Of a stretch of 64,000 nucleotides of DNA, positions 17,225 through 29,267 are shown in pieces. Under the pieces are notes generated by a model. That model was not told where the DNA came from. It saw only the letters and a list, made by a program, of their open reading frames with translations, and searched no databases. Both the position numbers and the translations under genes were made by a program. The stretch covers positions 186,001-250,000 of the forward strand of contig JBAOHX010000004.1 of assembly GCA_037044955.1 (NCBI GenBank). Reading direction: 5' to 3'. How positions within the stretch are numbered: the stretch's first letter is position 1; each line of letters begins with the position of its first letter. The DNA is from JAJXWB01 sp037044955. Lineage in GTDB: Bacteria; Pseudomonadota; Alphaproteobacteria; Rhizobiales; Beijerinckiaceae.

Positions 17225-18244
17225 CTACCCCCGCTTCAAGTCGGGATGCACCGTCTTGCCGAGAATGTGGCTGTCGTGCCCGATCACATGCTCGGTCGTG
17301 CCGACGATCAGCGGATCGGGCGCGCGCACGATCGAATGATCCTTGTTGGGATAGGGCAGCGACGACAGGAAATGCGTCATGCAATTCACGCGCGCGCGCT
17401 TCTTGTCGTCCGACTTCACGATCGTCCAGGGGGCGTCGGCCGTGTCCGTGTAGAAGAACATGGCTTCCTTGGCTTCGGTATAGTCGTCCCACTTGTCGAG
17501 CGAGGCGCGGTCGATCGGCGACAGCTTCCACTGCTTCAGCGGATCGTGCTCGCGCGACTCGAAGCGGCGGCGCTGCTCCTCGCGCGACACCGAGAACCAG
17601 AATTTGAACAGGCGGATGCCCGAGCGCACGATCATGCGTTCGATCTCCGGGCACTGGCGCATGAATTCCAGATATTCCGACGGCGTGCAGAAACCCATCA
17701 CGCGCTCGACGCCGGCGCGATTGTACCAGGAGCGGTCGAACAGGCAGAGCTCGCCGGCGGCCGGAAACTGCTGGATGTAGCGCTGGAAGAACCATTGCGT
17801 CTTTTCGCGCTCGGTCGGCTTCTGCAGCGCGACGACGCGCGCGGTGCGCGGGTTCATGTGCTCCATGAAGCGCTTGATCGTGCCGCCCTTGCCGGCGGCG
17901 TCGCGGCCCTCGAACAGCACCATGATCTTCTCGCCGGTCTCCTCGATCCAGCGCTGCGCCTTCAGAAGCTCCTGCTGGAGCGCGATCATGTGATCTTCGT
18001 AAGGCTTGGTGCGCATGTGCTGCGCGTAAGGGTATTCGCCGCTCTCGAACAGCTTGCGGATCAGGATCGGATCGTGGCGCATCGCGCCGACGGACACGTG
18101 CTCCCTGGGCGCCTCCGCGGCGACGCCCTTGGCGCTCTTGTCCTTCTCTTTGGACTTGCCGTCCTTGCTCTTGTCGCCCTTGGCGGCGGCCGGCTCGACG
18201 ACAGTCTCGGCGTTCAGATTTTCCTTGGATTCCTCGTGCGTCAT
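17225..18244 (-). CDS. ppk2: Polyphosphate kinase 2
   Basis: 339 residues. A Lys/Glu-rich, probably disordered tail (residues 1-50) precedes the PPK2 kinase domain: Walker A FEGRDAAGKGGTIKRF, ALQKPTEREKTQWFFQRYIQ, Walker B CLFDRSWYNRAGVERVMGF and lid KFWFSVSREEQRRRFESRE, then the C-terminal DHSIVRAPDPLIVGTTEH. Single-domain members use polyphosphate to phosphorylate ADP or GDP, or the reverse. The sequence pattern fits the class I (NDP-phosphorylating) group. It is monocistronic or follows the Pls-like gene by about 100 bp. Confidence 0.93.
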   Translation of the reverse strand: MTHEESKENLNAETVVEPAAAKGDKSKDGKSKEKDKSAKGVAAEAPREHVSVGAMRHDPILIRKLFESGEYPYAQHMRTKPYEDHMIALQQELLKAQRWIEETGEKIMVLFEGRDAAGKGGTIKRFMEHMNPRTARVVALQKPTEREKTQWFFQRYIQQFPAAGELCLFDRSWYNRAGVERVMGFCTPSEYLEFMRQCPEIERMIVRSGIRLFKFWFSVSREEQRRRFESREHDPLKQWKLSPIDRASLDKWDDYTEAKEAMFFYTDTADAPWTIVKSDDKKRARVNCMTHFLSSLPYPNKDHSIVRAPDPLIVGTTEHVIGHDSHILGKTVHPDLKRG

Positions 18245-18346
18245 CCGTCAGGCTCCCGACAAAATTGGATGGGGAAAACTGGCGCCGCGTCGGCGCACGC
18301 GCCTTGATCGGCCTCAACAGATTTGACGATTGTCAGGAAGTGCAGG

Positions 18347-21300
18347 TTAAGCCGTTGTTGTCGCCTGCGTTTTCTCCCGCGCGCGCGGCTCGGCGGGCGC
18401 GCCGATCCATTCGGAATTGGCCGGAATGGATTCGCCTTTCATCACCAGCGTCAGCGGCCCGAGCTGCGCATAGTCGCCGACCTGCGTGTCGTAGAGGACG
18501 GTGGAGCCCGCGCCGACCGTCACGCCGCGACCGAGATTGACGCGCCCGACCTTCATCACGCGGTCTTCGTAGAGATGCGTCTGCAGGGCGCAGAGCGAGT
18601 TCAGCGCGCAGAAATCGCCGACCGTCACGCAATCGAATTCGGTGATGTCGGTCATGTCCATGTAGACGCCCCTGCCGATCTTCGCGCCGAACAGGCGCAG
18701 CGTCCACGGCAGGAAGGGCGTGCCGCGCAGATGATCGAGGAAGACGCGGCCGGCAAGGCCCCAGTACATGACCGCGACCGCTTCCGTGCGCATGGCCCAG
18801 AAGGACCACATCGGCTGCACCTGCGGCTGGTAGCGGCCCATCGTCGCCCATTTGATGCCGATCACCACCGCCGTCATCGCCACGGAAATGATCACGGACG
18901 ACAGGATGAAATAGAACAGGAAGGCGCCGTAGTGACGGTCGAGAATCGTCTGGCCGAACCATTGCACGGCCCAGGTGCCGAAAGTGATGTAGAGCATCGT
19001 CGGCAGGGAAATGTGCACGGCCTCGAAGGTCGCGCGCATGAACTTCTTCCACCACGGCGGCTCGTAGGTCCAGTTGGCGCCGCCGCCGTCGAATTTCTGG
19101 CGCACCGGCAGCTTGATCGGCGGCGAGCCGAACCAGGTGTCGCCCTCCGACATGAGTTCGTTGGCCGGCGGCTTGGACTTGATGCCGATGAGCGCGCCTG
19201 TCGGAATGTTCGCGCCGGGCGGCACCACGCCGTCGTTGCCGACGAACACGCGCGACCCGGTCTTCACGCTCGCCAGCGTCATCCAGCCGCGCCTGATGTC
19301 TTCGTCGCCGAGCACGACCTCGTCCGCGATGAAGCATTTGTCGCCGATATCGACGATGTCGTAGCGCCCCGACAGGTTGGTGGAGATTTCCAAATCCTTG
19401 CCGATGCCCGCGCCCATCAGGCGATACCAGGTGCGCATGTAGACGGTGGCGAACAGCGACGACAGCGTTTCGAGCGTCACTTCGGTCGCCAGCGCCACCG
19501 CCCATTTGCGCAGGTAGAACCAGGAATGGACGGAATAGACGCCTTCCTTCACGCGCGGCAGGATCGCCCAGCGCACGAGCGCGATGAAGCCGACGGTGAG
19601 GATGACCAGCGCGAACGACGTCGGCCAGGCGAACAGCGGGATGGCGGCGAGGTAATAGGTGCGGTCGAGGATGTCGAGCCAGGAATCCATCCGGTCGAAC
19701 ACCCAGAAGGCCGGGAAGATCGGCAGGAGGCCGAGCGGCGGGATGACCAGCAGCAGCACCGTGTAGAGGAACGTGTGCAGCGCGCGGCGGCCGGGCGTCG
19801 TCGTCGCCGGCGCCGGCAGTTCGCTCTCGTCGACGAGGCCGACCTTGCGCGCCGGCGATCCGTCCCAGATTTCGTGCGCGCCGATCTGCGTGCCCGCGGG
19901 AACGGAGGTCAGGTCCTTCAGCTCCGCGCCCTGGCCGACGACGCAGCCTTCCTCGATGACGCAGGACGTGCCGACATAGGCGTCGGCGCCGATGTCGATG
20001 CGGCCGATGATGAGTTCATTGCCGACGACGCGGACGTTGGCGAGCTTCAGCTTCGTGCCGAGCGAGGCGCCCGCGCCGATGGTCACGAGATCGATCGCGC
20101 CGGCTTCCACTTCGCTGATGAGCGCGTCCTCGCCGATCTTGGCGCCCATGGCCGAAAGATAGAGCCGCATGATCGGCGAGGCCTGGAACCACTTGATATG
20201 GCAGAGCGCGATGAGGTGCTGCGCCAGCCACCAGCGGAAATAATAGGTTCCCCACAAGGGATAGCGCCCGGGCTTCGTGCGCCCGAGCAATAGCCATTTC
20301 GCGGCGATGGAGATGAGGATCGTCGCGAGATTGATGCAGAGGTAGACGCCGAGCAGCGCGACGATTTCCGAGAGCAGGCTCGCGTCGGGATCGGTCAGCA
20401 GCATGTAGCTGACGAAGACGCCGAGCCATTGCGCGGTCATCAGGCCGAGAATGAAGGGCAGGGCGATCGCCTGCGCGAGACCGCACAGGAAGCGCCGCAT
20501 GAAGGGCGGCGGCTCGAAGGAAAGATCGCGCGCCGGACCTGCCGTGTCCGCCTTGCCGTCGAGATGCGCGGAAATCGCGCGCAAGGAGCGCAGGTTGTAG
20601 ACGTCCTGCAGCGTGATCGAGGCGAGACGCGGCGTCTCGCGCACGGCGGAGACGAAGCGCGCGGCAAGCAGCGAATGGCCGCCGAGATCGGTGAAGAAAT
20701 CCGCGTCGAACGGCACGGCCTGCGGCGGCAGCGTGCGCTTGGCGGCGTCGAGCAGCGCGGCTTCCGTCTGCGTGCGCGGCTCCTCCTGCTCCTCGACCGG
20801 CGCGGCGGCCTTCAGCTCCGCCTTCTTGAGCAGGTTGCGGTTGACCTTGCCGGACGGCAGCTTCGGCAGCGTATCGAGAATTTCGTAGCGGCCCGGAACC
20901 ATGTAGGGCGGCAGGTTGGCGCGCAATTCGCCGCGCATCTGCCTGGCGTCGAGTTCCGCGCCCTTGTTGGGCGTGAGGAAGGCGACGAGTTCGTCTATGC
21001 CGTCGACCGCGCGCATGCACGACGGCGGCCTGCGACACGCCGGCAAGGTCGGTCAGCTTCGCCTCGATCTCGCCGAGCTCGACGCGGAAGCCGCGGATCT
21101 TCACCTGATCGTCGATGCGGCCGCGGAAATTGATGTTTCCCGCCTCGTCCATCACCACGGCGTCGCCGGAGCGGTAGAGGATCGGGTCGTTCGTCGCGCC
21201 GCCGAAGGGATTGGCGACGAATTTCTCCGCCGTCAGCTCGTCGCGCTTGAGATAGCCCTTGGCGACGCCGGGGCCGCCGATCAGCAATTCGCCTTCGATG

Positions 21301-22418
21301 CCGCGGTCCAGCAGATTCAGCATGTCGTCGCAGACATAGGCCGTGTAGTTCGGGATCGGTCCGCCGATCGTCACGGGCTTGTCGGGCTCGACGATCGCGG
21401 CGGTGGCGACCACCGTCGCCTCGGTCGGGCCGTAGGAATTGAAGATGGCGCGGCCGGGCTTGCACCAGCGCGCGGCGACCGCGGGCGGGCAGGCTTCGCC
21501 GCCCAGGATGATGATGCGCAGTTTCGGCGCATCCTTCGGCAGCATGGCGAGCAGGGTCGGCACCGTGTCGAGCACGGTGACGCCGGCGTCGTCGAGAATG
21601 TCCGGCAGCTTGTCGGCTTCGCCCATGATCTGCGGCGTCGCGACGAACAGGGTCGCGCCGACGAGATAGGGAATCCAGATTTCCTCCATCGACAGGTCGA
21701 AGGCGACGGAGGCGCCCTGGAACACGATGTCGCTCGCGGAGACGCCGTAGAGTTCGTTGGCCGAGCGCAGATAGTGGCAGATATTGCGGCCGGTGATGAC
21801 GATGCCTTTCGGCACGCCCGTCGAACCCGAGGTGTAGATCATGTAGGCGGCATGATCGGGCGTCGCGCCGAGCGCGCGGGCGTCGACGTCGCGCGCGTCT
21901 GCGGGGTCGACGATGGCGTCGTCGATCAGGATCGGGCAGGGCATGGACCCTTCCGCCTTCAGCGCGAATTCCGCCGAGGTCAGCAGGCCCTTGGCTTCCG
22001 CGTCGCTCAGGCAGACCGCGATGCGGTCGACCGGCGCGTCGGCGTCGAACGGCAGCCACGCCGCGCCGGTCTTGGCGATGGCGATCTGCGCGATGAGCAG
22101 TTCCGGTCCGCGCGCCATCCACAGGCCGACGACATCGCCGGGGCGCACGCCGCGCGCAAGCAGCGCGCGCGCGATGCCGGTCGCGAGCGCGTCGACCTCC
22201 GCATAAGTGTAGATGCGCTCCAGCGTTTCGAGCGCGGCGTGCTGCGGTCGATGACGGACCGTGTCGGCGAAAATCTCGGCGAGCAGTTCGTCGCGCAGAT
22301 GCTCGGGCGCTATGCGGCCGACCAGAACGGATTTGGCGGGCTCTGCCGGCGTCGGAACGGGTTCGCTCGGCGCGGCGCCGGCGGAGGCGTCCGCCAAGTT
22401 TGTGTCGGTCTCGTTCAT
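18347..22418 (-). CDS. Pls/PosA-like membrane nonribosomal peptide synthetase (poly-amino acid synthetase; frameshifted as read)
   Basis: Repaired length is about 1356 residues. Adenylation domain, residues 30 to about 520: A3 YTSGSTGVPKG, A5 NSYGPTEA, A7 YRSGD, A8 GRIDDQVKIRGFRVELGEIE, A10 LPKLPSGKVNRNLL. Carrier domain with phosphopantetheine Ser in LGGHSLLAARF near residue 579. Then membrane helices interleaved with three left-handed beta-helix acyltransferase-like domains, the layout of epsilon-poly-lysine synthetase Pls. The specificity code read by hand is D-L-E-T-I-G-S-V-V, resembling lysine codes. One extra base at about 21017 (AAVV | MRAVDGIDELVAFL) splits the frame. Product predicted: a basic homopoly-amino acid or short peptide, exported at the membrane. 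Confidence 0.88.
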
Positions 22419-22607
22419 CCCGTCCGGCTGATCGTTCGTTACGCCTGGCGCCGCCCTGTCGCGCGGGCCGTCTCTTGCCCGAAGAAACAGGGGGCTGCGG
22501 GCCCTCCGCAGCGCCGTTCTTGCTTGGTCACGCCTTAGCACATGTCGCAGGACGGTCCTATCCCGCGCCACGAGTGAACGGTCAATGAACGCAAGTCACA
22601 TGCGCAA

Positions 22608-23213
22608 TCACATCCAGCGCCCGCGACCGCCGGAGAACACCAGAAGCCGGCCTTGATGGATCGGCATGCCGCGCGTGTCCTGCGGCCTTACGCCGCCGAT
22701 CAGGGTCATCAGCGCCCGCGCCACCCCGCCATGCGCCGCCACGACCGCCGGGCCCGACAATCCGTCGAGAAAGGAGGCGACGCGCGCGGCCAGATCGGCG
22801 TAGCTCTCGCCATCGGGCGGGCGGAAATTCCAGAAATCCGCCTTTCGCGCCGCCACCGCGCCCGGATAGCGGGCGGCGATTTCCGCCCAGGTGCTGTCCT
22901 GCCACTGGCCGAACGAGAGCTCCATCAGGCGCTTGTCGCGGGCGAAATCGTCCGCGGGCAGGGCGAGGGCGCGCCGCGCCAGCTCCATCGTCTCGGAGGC
23001 GCGCGCCAGCGGAGACGCGAACCAGCCCAGTCCCTCGGTCGCAAGTCCGCCAGCCTGCAACGCCGCGCCGAGCAGGCGGCCGGATTCGGCGGCCTGCGCG
23101 CGTCCCAGCGGCGACAGGGGCGTGTCGAGCTGGCCCTGGATGCGCCCTTCGGCATTGTAGAAGGTTTCGCCGTGCCGAAAGAAAAGCAGCGGCGTCGAGA
23201 CGTCGAAAGGCAT
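22608..23213 (-). CDS. Histidine phosphatase (phosphoglycerate mutase-like)
   Basis: 201 residues from ATG 23213. The RHG motif is LLFFRHGETFYNAEGRIQGQ at the N-terminus, and the second catalytic His is in VVAAHGGVARALMTLIGG. SPLARASETMELARRAL and LMELSFGQWQDSTWAEI complete the branch typical of CobC/GpmB-like phosphatases. Substrates in this group range from sugar phosphates to alpha-ribazole phosphate; none is indicated here. It is divergent from the amidase at 23401. Confidence 0.85.
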   Translation of the reverse strand: MPFDVSTPLLFFRHGETFYNAEGRIQGQLDTPLSPLGRAQAAESGRLLGAALQAGGLATEGLGWFASPLARASETMELARRALALPADDFARDKRLMELSFGQWQDSTWAEIAARYPGAVAARKADFWNFRPPDGESYADLAARVASFLDGLSGPAVVAAHGGVARALMTLIGGVRPQDTRGMPIHQGRLLVFSGGRGRWM

Positions 23214-23400
23214 GAAGCGGTCCGGTCGCGGGACGTGGAGCGCTCCTGAAAGCACAAATGCGTCCGCGCGACAAAGCCGCGCAATTGGGGACGGCGCGCT
23301 TCCCATCAAACGCGGGACGCCGGGCCGTCTTGCCGAGGTCACGGTCGCCTGCGACAAATACGCGCGAAGGCGCGCGGACGACGCGCCCACGGGAACGCTC

Positions 23401-24813
23401 ATGTCGCACCAGGACCTGATTTCGCAAAGCGCCAATGCTCTCGTCGCGCGATTGCGCGCCGGAGAAATCACCCCGCACGATTGCCTGGACGCGCTGGAGG
23501 CGCGCATCGCGAAGGTGGAAGGCAAGGTCAATGCGCTGCCGATCCTGTGCTTCGACCGCGCCCGCGCCCATGCCGACGCCCTGATGAAGAAGCCTGCCGC
23601 CGAGCGGGGCCTGCTCGCCGGCCTGCCGGTGCCGATCAAGGACCTGTCGCGCGTGAAGGGCGTGCGCACCACCTACGGCTCGCCGCTTTTCGCCGATTTC
23701 GTGCCGGATACCTCCGACATCGTCGTCGACAAGATCGAGGCGGAGGGAGGCATCGTTTACGCGAAGTCGAACACGCCGGAGTTCGGCGCGGGCGGCAACA
23801 CGTTCAATCCGGTTCTCGGCACGACCCGCAATCCCTGGAATACCGAGCGGACGCCCGCCGGCTCGTCCGGCGGCGCGGCGGCGGCGCTGGCCTCGGGCAC
23901 GGCCTGGCTCGCGCACGGCTCGGACATGGGCGGCTCCCTGCGCAATCCCGCGAGCTTCTGCGGCATCGTCGGCATGCGGCCGACGCCCGGCCGCGTCGCC
24001 TCCGACAATGACGGCGTGATCGACCAGACGCTGGGCGTGCAGGGGCCGATGGCGCGCACGGTGGAGGATCTCGCGCTGCTGTTCGACGCCATGTCCGGCG
24101 AGGACCGTCGCGATCTTCTGTCGAAGCCGAGGCCCGCGCAGAGCTTCCTCTCGGCCGCGCGCTCGGGCTGGAAGCCGAAAAAGGTCGCCTATTCGCCGAA
24201 TCTCGGCATCACGCCCGTCGATCCCGAAATCGCCGAGATTACCCGCAAGGCGGCGTTCCGCTTGGCCGAAGCCGGCGTCATCGTCGAGGAAGCCGCGCCG
24301 GACCTCTCCGAATCCCACGAGTGCTTCGGCGTGCTGCGCGCCCGCAATTTCGCGACGGCGAAAGGCCCGCTGCTCGAGCAACACCGCGAAAAGTTCAAGC
24401 CGGACCTCGTCTGGAACATCGAGGCCGGCCTGAAGCTCACGGCGGAGCAGATCGCGCGCGCCGAGCGCCAGCGCGTCGACCTCGCCCGCCGCATGGACGC
24501 TTTCCTGCACGGCTACGATCTCCTGCTTTGCCCGGCGACCATCGTCGCGGCCTTTCCGGTCGAGCAGCGCTATCTGACGCATTGCGCGGGCTACGAATTC
24601 CCGAATTATGTCGAATGGCTGTCGATCGCCTACGGCCCGACGCTCTGCGGCGTGCCGGCGATCTCGCTGCCCTGCGGCTTCACCAGGGAAAAGCTGCCGG
24701 TCGGCCTGCAGGTGATCGCGCCGACCAACGAGGACGGCAAGGCGATCGCCGGCGCCCGCGCGCTGGAGACGATTCTGGGACTGGACACGCTGAAGCCGGT
24801 GGACCCGAGGTAG
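23401..24813 (+). CDS. Amidase, amidase-signature family (first of two in the window)
   Basis: 470 residues from ATG 23401. The Ser-cisSer-Lys triad is visible: Lys in PVPIKDLSRVKG, cis-Ser in TPAGSSGGAAAALASG and nucleophile Ser in GSDMGGSLRNPASFCG. The C-terminus GVPAISLPCGFT...LPVGLQVIAP is typical. Members hydrolyse amides to acids; the substrate is unknown. It shares only the family fold with the second amidase at 47149-48550. Its stop codon abuts the stop of the extensin-like gene. Confidence 0.92.
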   Translation: MSHQDLISQSANALVARLRAGEITPHDCLDALEARIAKVEGKVNALPILCFDRARAHADALMKKPAAERGLLAGLPVPIKDLSRVKGVRTTYGSPLFADFVPDTSDIVVDKIEAEGGIVYAKSNTPEFGAGGNTFNPVLGTTRNPWNTERTPAGSSGGAAAALASGTAWLAHGSDMGGSLRNPASFCGIVGMRPTPGRVASDNDGVIDQTLGVQGPMARTVEDLALLFDAMSGEDRRDLLSKPRPAQSFLSAARSGWKPKKVAYSPNLGITPVDPEIAEITRKAAFRLAEAGVIVEEAAPDLSESHECFGVLRARNFATAKGPLLEQHREKFKPDLVWNIEAGLKLTAEQIARAERQRVDLARRMDAFLHGYDLLLCPATIVAAFPVEQRYLTHCAGYEFPNYVEWLSIAYGPTLCGVPAISLPCGFTREKLPVGLQVIAPTNEDGKAIAGARALETILGLDTLKPVDPR

Positions 24814-25569
24814 TCACTTCAGCGACCACTGGCAGATCTTGTAGCCGTTGCGGCGCTGCGCGAGATCCAGATGCACGTGGTCCTCGTGATAGCCGTCCGA
24901 GCCCGGCCCGAGCACGGTGGAAAAACGGGCGCAGGCGCTGTCTTTCAACGCCGCCGCGACCGAGGCGTCGTTTGCCTTGTCGGCAAGGCGCAGGACGCTC
25001 CCGTCCGCGAATTCGATCGCCGAAAGGTCGATCGCGCCGCCGGTCGCATGTTCGGACAGCCTCGCGCCGGCCTGGCGGTTGCGGCCCCGGCAATCGTAGC
25101 TGTCGGCGGTGACGACGCGCTTGATCTGCCGGCCATAGGCTTCGGCGACCGGCGCCACCGTCTCGCGGATATAGGCCCCGACACGCGCCGCCAGGTCGCA
25201 GCGCATGACCGGGGCAGGGGCGATCTCGATCCGCCGCTTGTCCTGAAGGACGACCGCCAGCAGGGAGACGGGCGCGGCGATGCCGCAGCCGCCTTCGCCC
25301 GCTATCGCCGGCCTGACCGAGGTCACGAGGTTGGCGTCGGCGAGCAGGCTCGCGCAGGCTGCCTCCGCTTCGGCTCGTGGAAGGGTGACGTCGCGCGCCG
25401 GCGCGTCCGGCGCGTAGGACAGGAGATCGTCGGGCCGCTGCGGCGGGGCCGGCGGCTCGCGGTTCATCAGCGTGAACGGGGAGACCTCGCCCCTGCGGAC
25501 CGGCTCTTGCGCCAGCGCCGGCGCGACTTGCAGCGCGATAGCCGCGCTCAGAAGCAGGGCGCGTCGCAT
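24814..25569 (-). CDS. Extensin-like (LAS peptidase fold) secreted protein
   Basis: 251 residues from ATG 25569; an upstream start would precede the signal peptide MRRALLLSAAIALQVAPALA. A Pro-rich linker leads to the extensin-like C-terminal domain: ADSYDCRGRNRQAGARLSEH, ATGGAIDLSAIEFADG and YHEDHVHLDLA. The H-x6-D and HxH residues in SEHATGGAID and HVHLD match the zinc site of LAS (D-Ala-D-Ala carboxypeptidase-like) peptidases, suggesting peptidoglycan peptide hydrolysis in the periplasm. The family is common in Hyphomicrobiales and poorly characterised. Confidence 0.85.
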   Translation of the reverse strand: MRRALLLSAAIALQVAPALAQEPVRRGEVSPFTLMNREPPAPPQRPDDLLSYAPDAPARDVTLPRAEAEAACASLLADANLVTSVRPAIAGEGGCGIAAPVSLLAVVLQDKRRIEIAPAPVMRCDLAARVGAYIRETVAPVAEAYGRQIKRVVTADSYDCRGRNRQAGARLSEHATGGAIDLSAIEFADGSVLRLADKANDASVAAALKDSACARFSTVLGPGSDGYHEDHVHLDLAQRRNGYKICQWSLK

Positions 25570-25671
25570 GTTGGCCTCCCGCAGCATGATCTTTGCGGTC
25601 ACAACGCGCGCCGCGACCGCCCGGTTCCCCGGCCGTCAGGCTCGCTCGGCAGTCAGGCTTTCTTGGGGCGC

Positions 25672-26136
25672 TCAGACCCGCTTGATCTTCTTCGGCGCGT
25701 CTTGCGACGTTTCGCTCGCCCGCACCAGATCGCGGGAGGCGACGAGAAGCCGCTCGAACTCCGCGAGTTCGGCGGGCGGCATCCGGCCGAGCGTCTCGTC
25801 GACGAACCCCTGCTGCGCCTCGATGCCCTTCTGCGCGGCGATCCGGCCCGCCGGGGTGAGGAAGATGGCGTGGGAGCGCCGATCGCTGGCGATCGTGCGC
25901 CGCTCGACGAAGCCGGCGGCGGTCAGACGGTCGATCAGGCCGGAAATATTGCCTTTGGTTACGTAGAGGCGCTCGGCCAGATCCTGCTGGCTCAGGCCCT
26001 CGCGCTCCGTCAGCGTGGTCAGCACGTCGCATTGGGCGATGGACAGACCGACAGCCTTGAGCCGGTTCGTCACCGCCAGCCTAATCCTGGTTTCCAGCCG
26101 GACGAACCGGAACCAGACCCGAGATGCGTCAGTCAA
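25672..26136 (-). CDS. MarR-family regulator next to acyl-CoA ligase
   Basis: 154 residues from a TTG at 26136. The winged-helix domain is complete: LSIAQCDVLTTLTEREGLSQ, QDLAERLYVTKGNISGLIDR (recognition helix), RRTIASDRRSHAIFLTPAG (wing). It lies divergent to, and 182 bp from, the acyl-CoA ligase gene and probably represses it, released by a fatty or aromatic acyl-CoA or acid. It is not closely related to the MarR of P450 module 2. Confidence 0.87.
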   Translation of the reverse strand: MTDASRVWFRFVRLETRIRLAVTNRLKAVGLSIAQCDVLTTLTEREGLSQQDLAERLYVTKGNISGLIDRLTAAGFVERRTIASDRRSHAIFLTPAGRIAAQKGIEAQQGFVDETLGRMPPAELAEFERLLVASRDLVRASETSQDAPKKIKRV

Positions 26137-26318
26137 TTTCGGACCGCTCCAGCGATTCCCTCAATGTGAGGCTAGATACTTGGCGCCGCCACGGCAAGAC
26201 GGCCCCTGGTCGCGCCTTGGCGCTTGGATTCTGGCCGCCGCCTCTTGTAGAAGCATCCCATCGCCGTCGTGCGCGAAGCGCCGCCGGCCTCGAAACATCG
26301 TTCGTCGGGAGGACGCCA

Positions 26319-27944
<1,626 letters not shown>

Positions 27945-27985
27945 CTGGACCGGCGCCGGCGCGGATCTGAATCGATGGAGACGCG

Positions 27986-28762
27986 ATGCGGCGCCTGATC
28001 GTCGAGGAGCCTCTGTCGCAGGCGGCCGTCTGGAGCCTGCGGCTGTCGGTCTTCGCGCTGGCCGTGGCCGCGGTGGCGGTCGCCGTCACGCGCTTCCAGT
28101 TGGTCGACGTGCCCGCGGGGCTCGCGGTCTTCGGCTCGGCGATCTTCATCGACTGTGTCGCGCTGCTGCTCGCCGGAACGGCGGCCGCCATCATCTGGCG
28201 GACCGGCCGGCACGGCGTTTCCCATGCGCTCGCCGGCGTGGCGCTGGCGCTCGCGCTGCTGGCCTGGCCCGGCTATCTCGCGCTTCAGTCCCTGCGGCTG
28301 CCCGTGCTCAACGACATCAGCACTGATATCGCCGATCCCCCGCAATTCTCGCTGTCGCGCGTCGCGACGGAGGCGCGCGGCGGCCGCAATCCGCGCGCGC
28401 GCGGGCCCGGCGAGCGGCAGGCGCAGCGCTCGGCCTATCCCGGCGTGCAGCCGATCCTGCTCGAGCTGGAGGGCGACGAGGCCTTTCAGCTCGTGCTTCG
28501 CGCCGTGCAGGCGCTGGGCTGGAAGATCATCGAGCAATCCTCGCCCGGCGGGCGCGCGGGCCTCGGCCATGTCGACGCGGTCGCGCGCACGCTCGTCATG
28601 GGTTTTCCCGACGACATCACGATCCGCGTGCAGCCGCTCGCCGGCCAGACGAAGATCGACGTGCGCTCCGTCTCGCGCTACGGCCGCAACGATTTCGGCG
28701 TCAACGCGCGGCGCATCGAGCGCTTCGCCGAGGAGCTGCAGACGCAGCTCGACGCGAAATAG
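27986..28762 (+). CDS. DUF1499 membrane protein
   Basis: 258 residues. Three predicted transmembrane segments in the first 105 residues (for example FALAVAAVAVAV and HALAGVALALALLAW) precede a soluble DUF1499 domain: AYPGVQPILLELEGDEAFQL, LGWKIIEQSSPGGR, DDITIRVQPLAGQTKIDVRS and NARRIERFAEELQ. The function is not known for the family. It begins 41 bp after the acyl-CoA ligase and is followed after 2 bp by the LprI-like gene, so the three may form one transcript. Confidence 0.82.
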   Translation: MRRLIVEEPLSQAAVWSLRLSVFALAVAAVAVAVTRFQLVDVPAGLAVFGSAIFIDCVALLLAGTAAAIIWRTGRHGVSHALAGVALALALLAWPGYLALQSLRLPVLNDISTDIADPPQFSLSRVATEARGGRNPRARGPGERQAQRSAYPGVQPILLELEGDEAFQLVLRAVQALGWKIIEQSSPGGRAGLGHVDAVARTLVMGFPDDITIRVQPLAGQTKIDVRSVSRYGRNDFGVNARRIERFAEELQTQLDAK

Positions 28763-28764
28763 AC

Positions 28765-29145
28765 ATGCGCCTGCTCGTCCTTGTCGTCGCCCTGTCCGCT
28801 CTGGCGCCAGCGGCGCGTGCGGACGACGCCGCCTATCGCGCCTGCGTCGGCAAGGCCGGCGCGAACGAGGCCGCGCTTTCCCGTTGCGGCGAGGACCGCG
28901 TGACGCGCGCGCAAGCCGCGATGGAGGCGGCCTTGAAGTCGGCGCTCGCCGACATGCCCGGCGACGCGGCAAGGAAGGCGCTCGCCGAGGAGCAGGCGGC
29001 CTGGGCCGCCTTCCGCGAAAAATCCTGCCTGATGTTCGCATCCGGCGATTTCCCGCGCGACGTCGGCGCGGTCAGCTTCGCCGTCTGCCGCGCCGGCGTG
29101 ATCGAGGCGCGCGCGAAATATCTCAAGAACCTGACGGACAATTAG
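28765..29145 (+). CDS. LprI-like (DUF1311) secreted protein
   Basis: 126 residues with a cleavable signal peptide (ends ARADD). The mature part has the DUF1311/LprI pattern: YRACVGKAGANEAALSRCGE, LAEEQAAWAAFREKSC, FAVCRAGVIEARAKYLKNL. Four cysteines probably form two disulfides in the periplasm. The named member, LprI of Mycobacterium, inhibits lysozyme; most relatives are untested. It is tightly linked (2-bp gap) to the DUF1499 gene. Confidence 0.8.
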   Translation: MRLLVLVVALSALAPAARADDAAYRACVGKAGANEAALSRCGEDRVTRAQAAMEAALKSALADMPGDAARKALAEEQAAWAAFREKSCLMFASGDFPRDVGAVSFAVCRAGVIEARAKYLKNLTDN

Positions 29146-29169
29146 CGTCCGGACGCAGAGTCGCTTCCC

Positions 29170-29263
29170 GTCATTGCCTCGCTTTCAGACGAAGTCGGCA
29201 ACTTCAAGGGAAGTCGGCAACAGCCGATTTTCCGGCGCCGACTTCTGTCGGGCTCGCAATGAC
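29170..29263. repeat. Dispersed repeat, GTCATTGC...GCAATGAC family
   Basis: Bounded by GTCATTGCCTCG and CTCGCAATGAC, with inner arms AAGTCGGCAACAG and CGCCGACTT. It lies between convergent genes and ends five bases before the MBL hydrolase stop codon. Confidence 0.7.
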
Positions 29264-29267
29264 GAAT

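Noticed and set aside
22419..22607. Extra gene or promoter elements in the gap between the histidine phosphatase and the NRPS-like gene
   Set aside because: No credible open frame or clear promoter or terminator signal could be placed.
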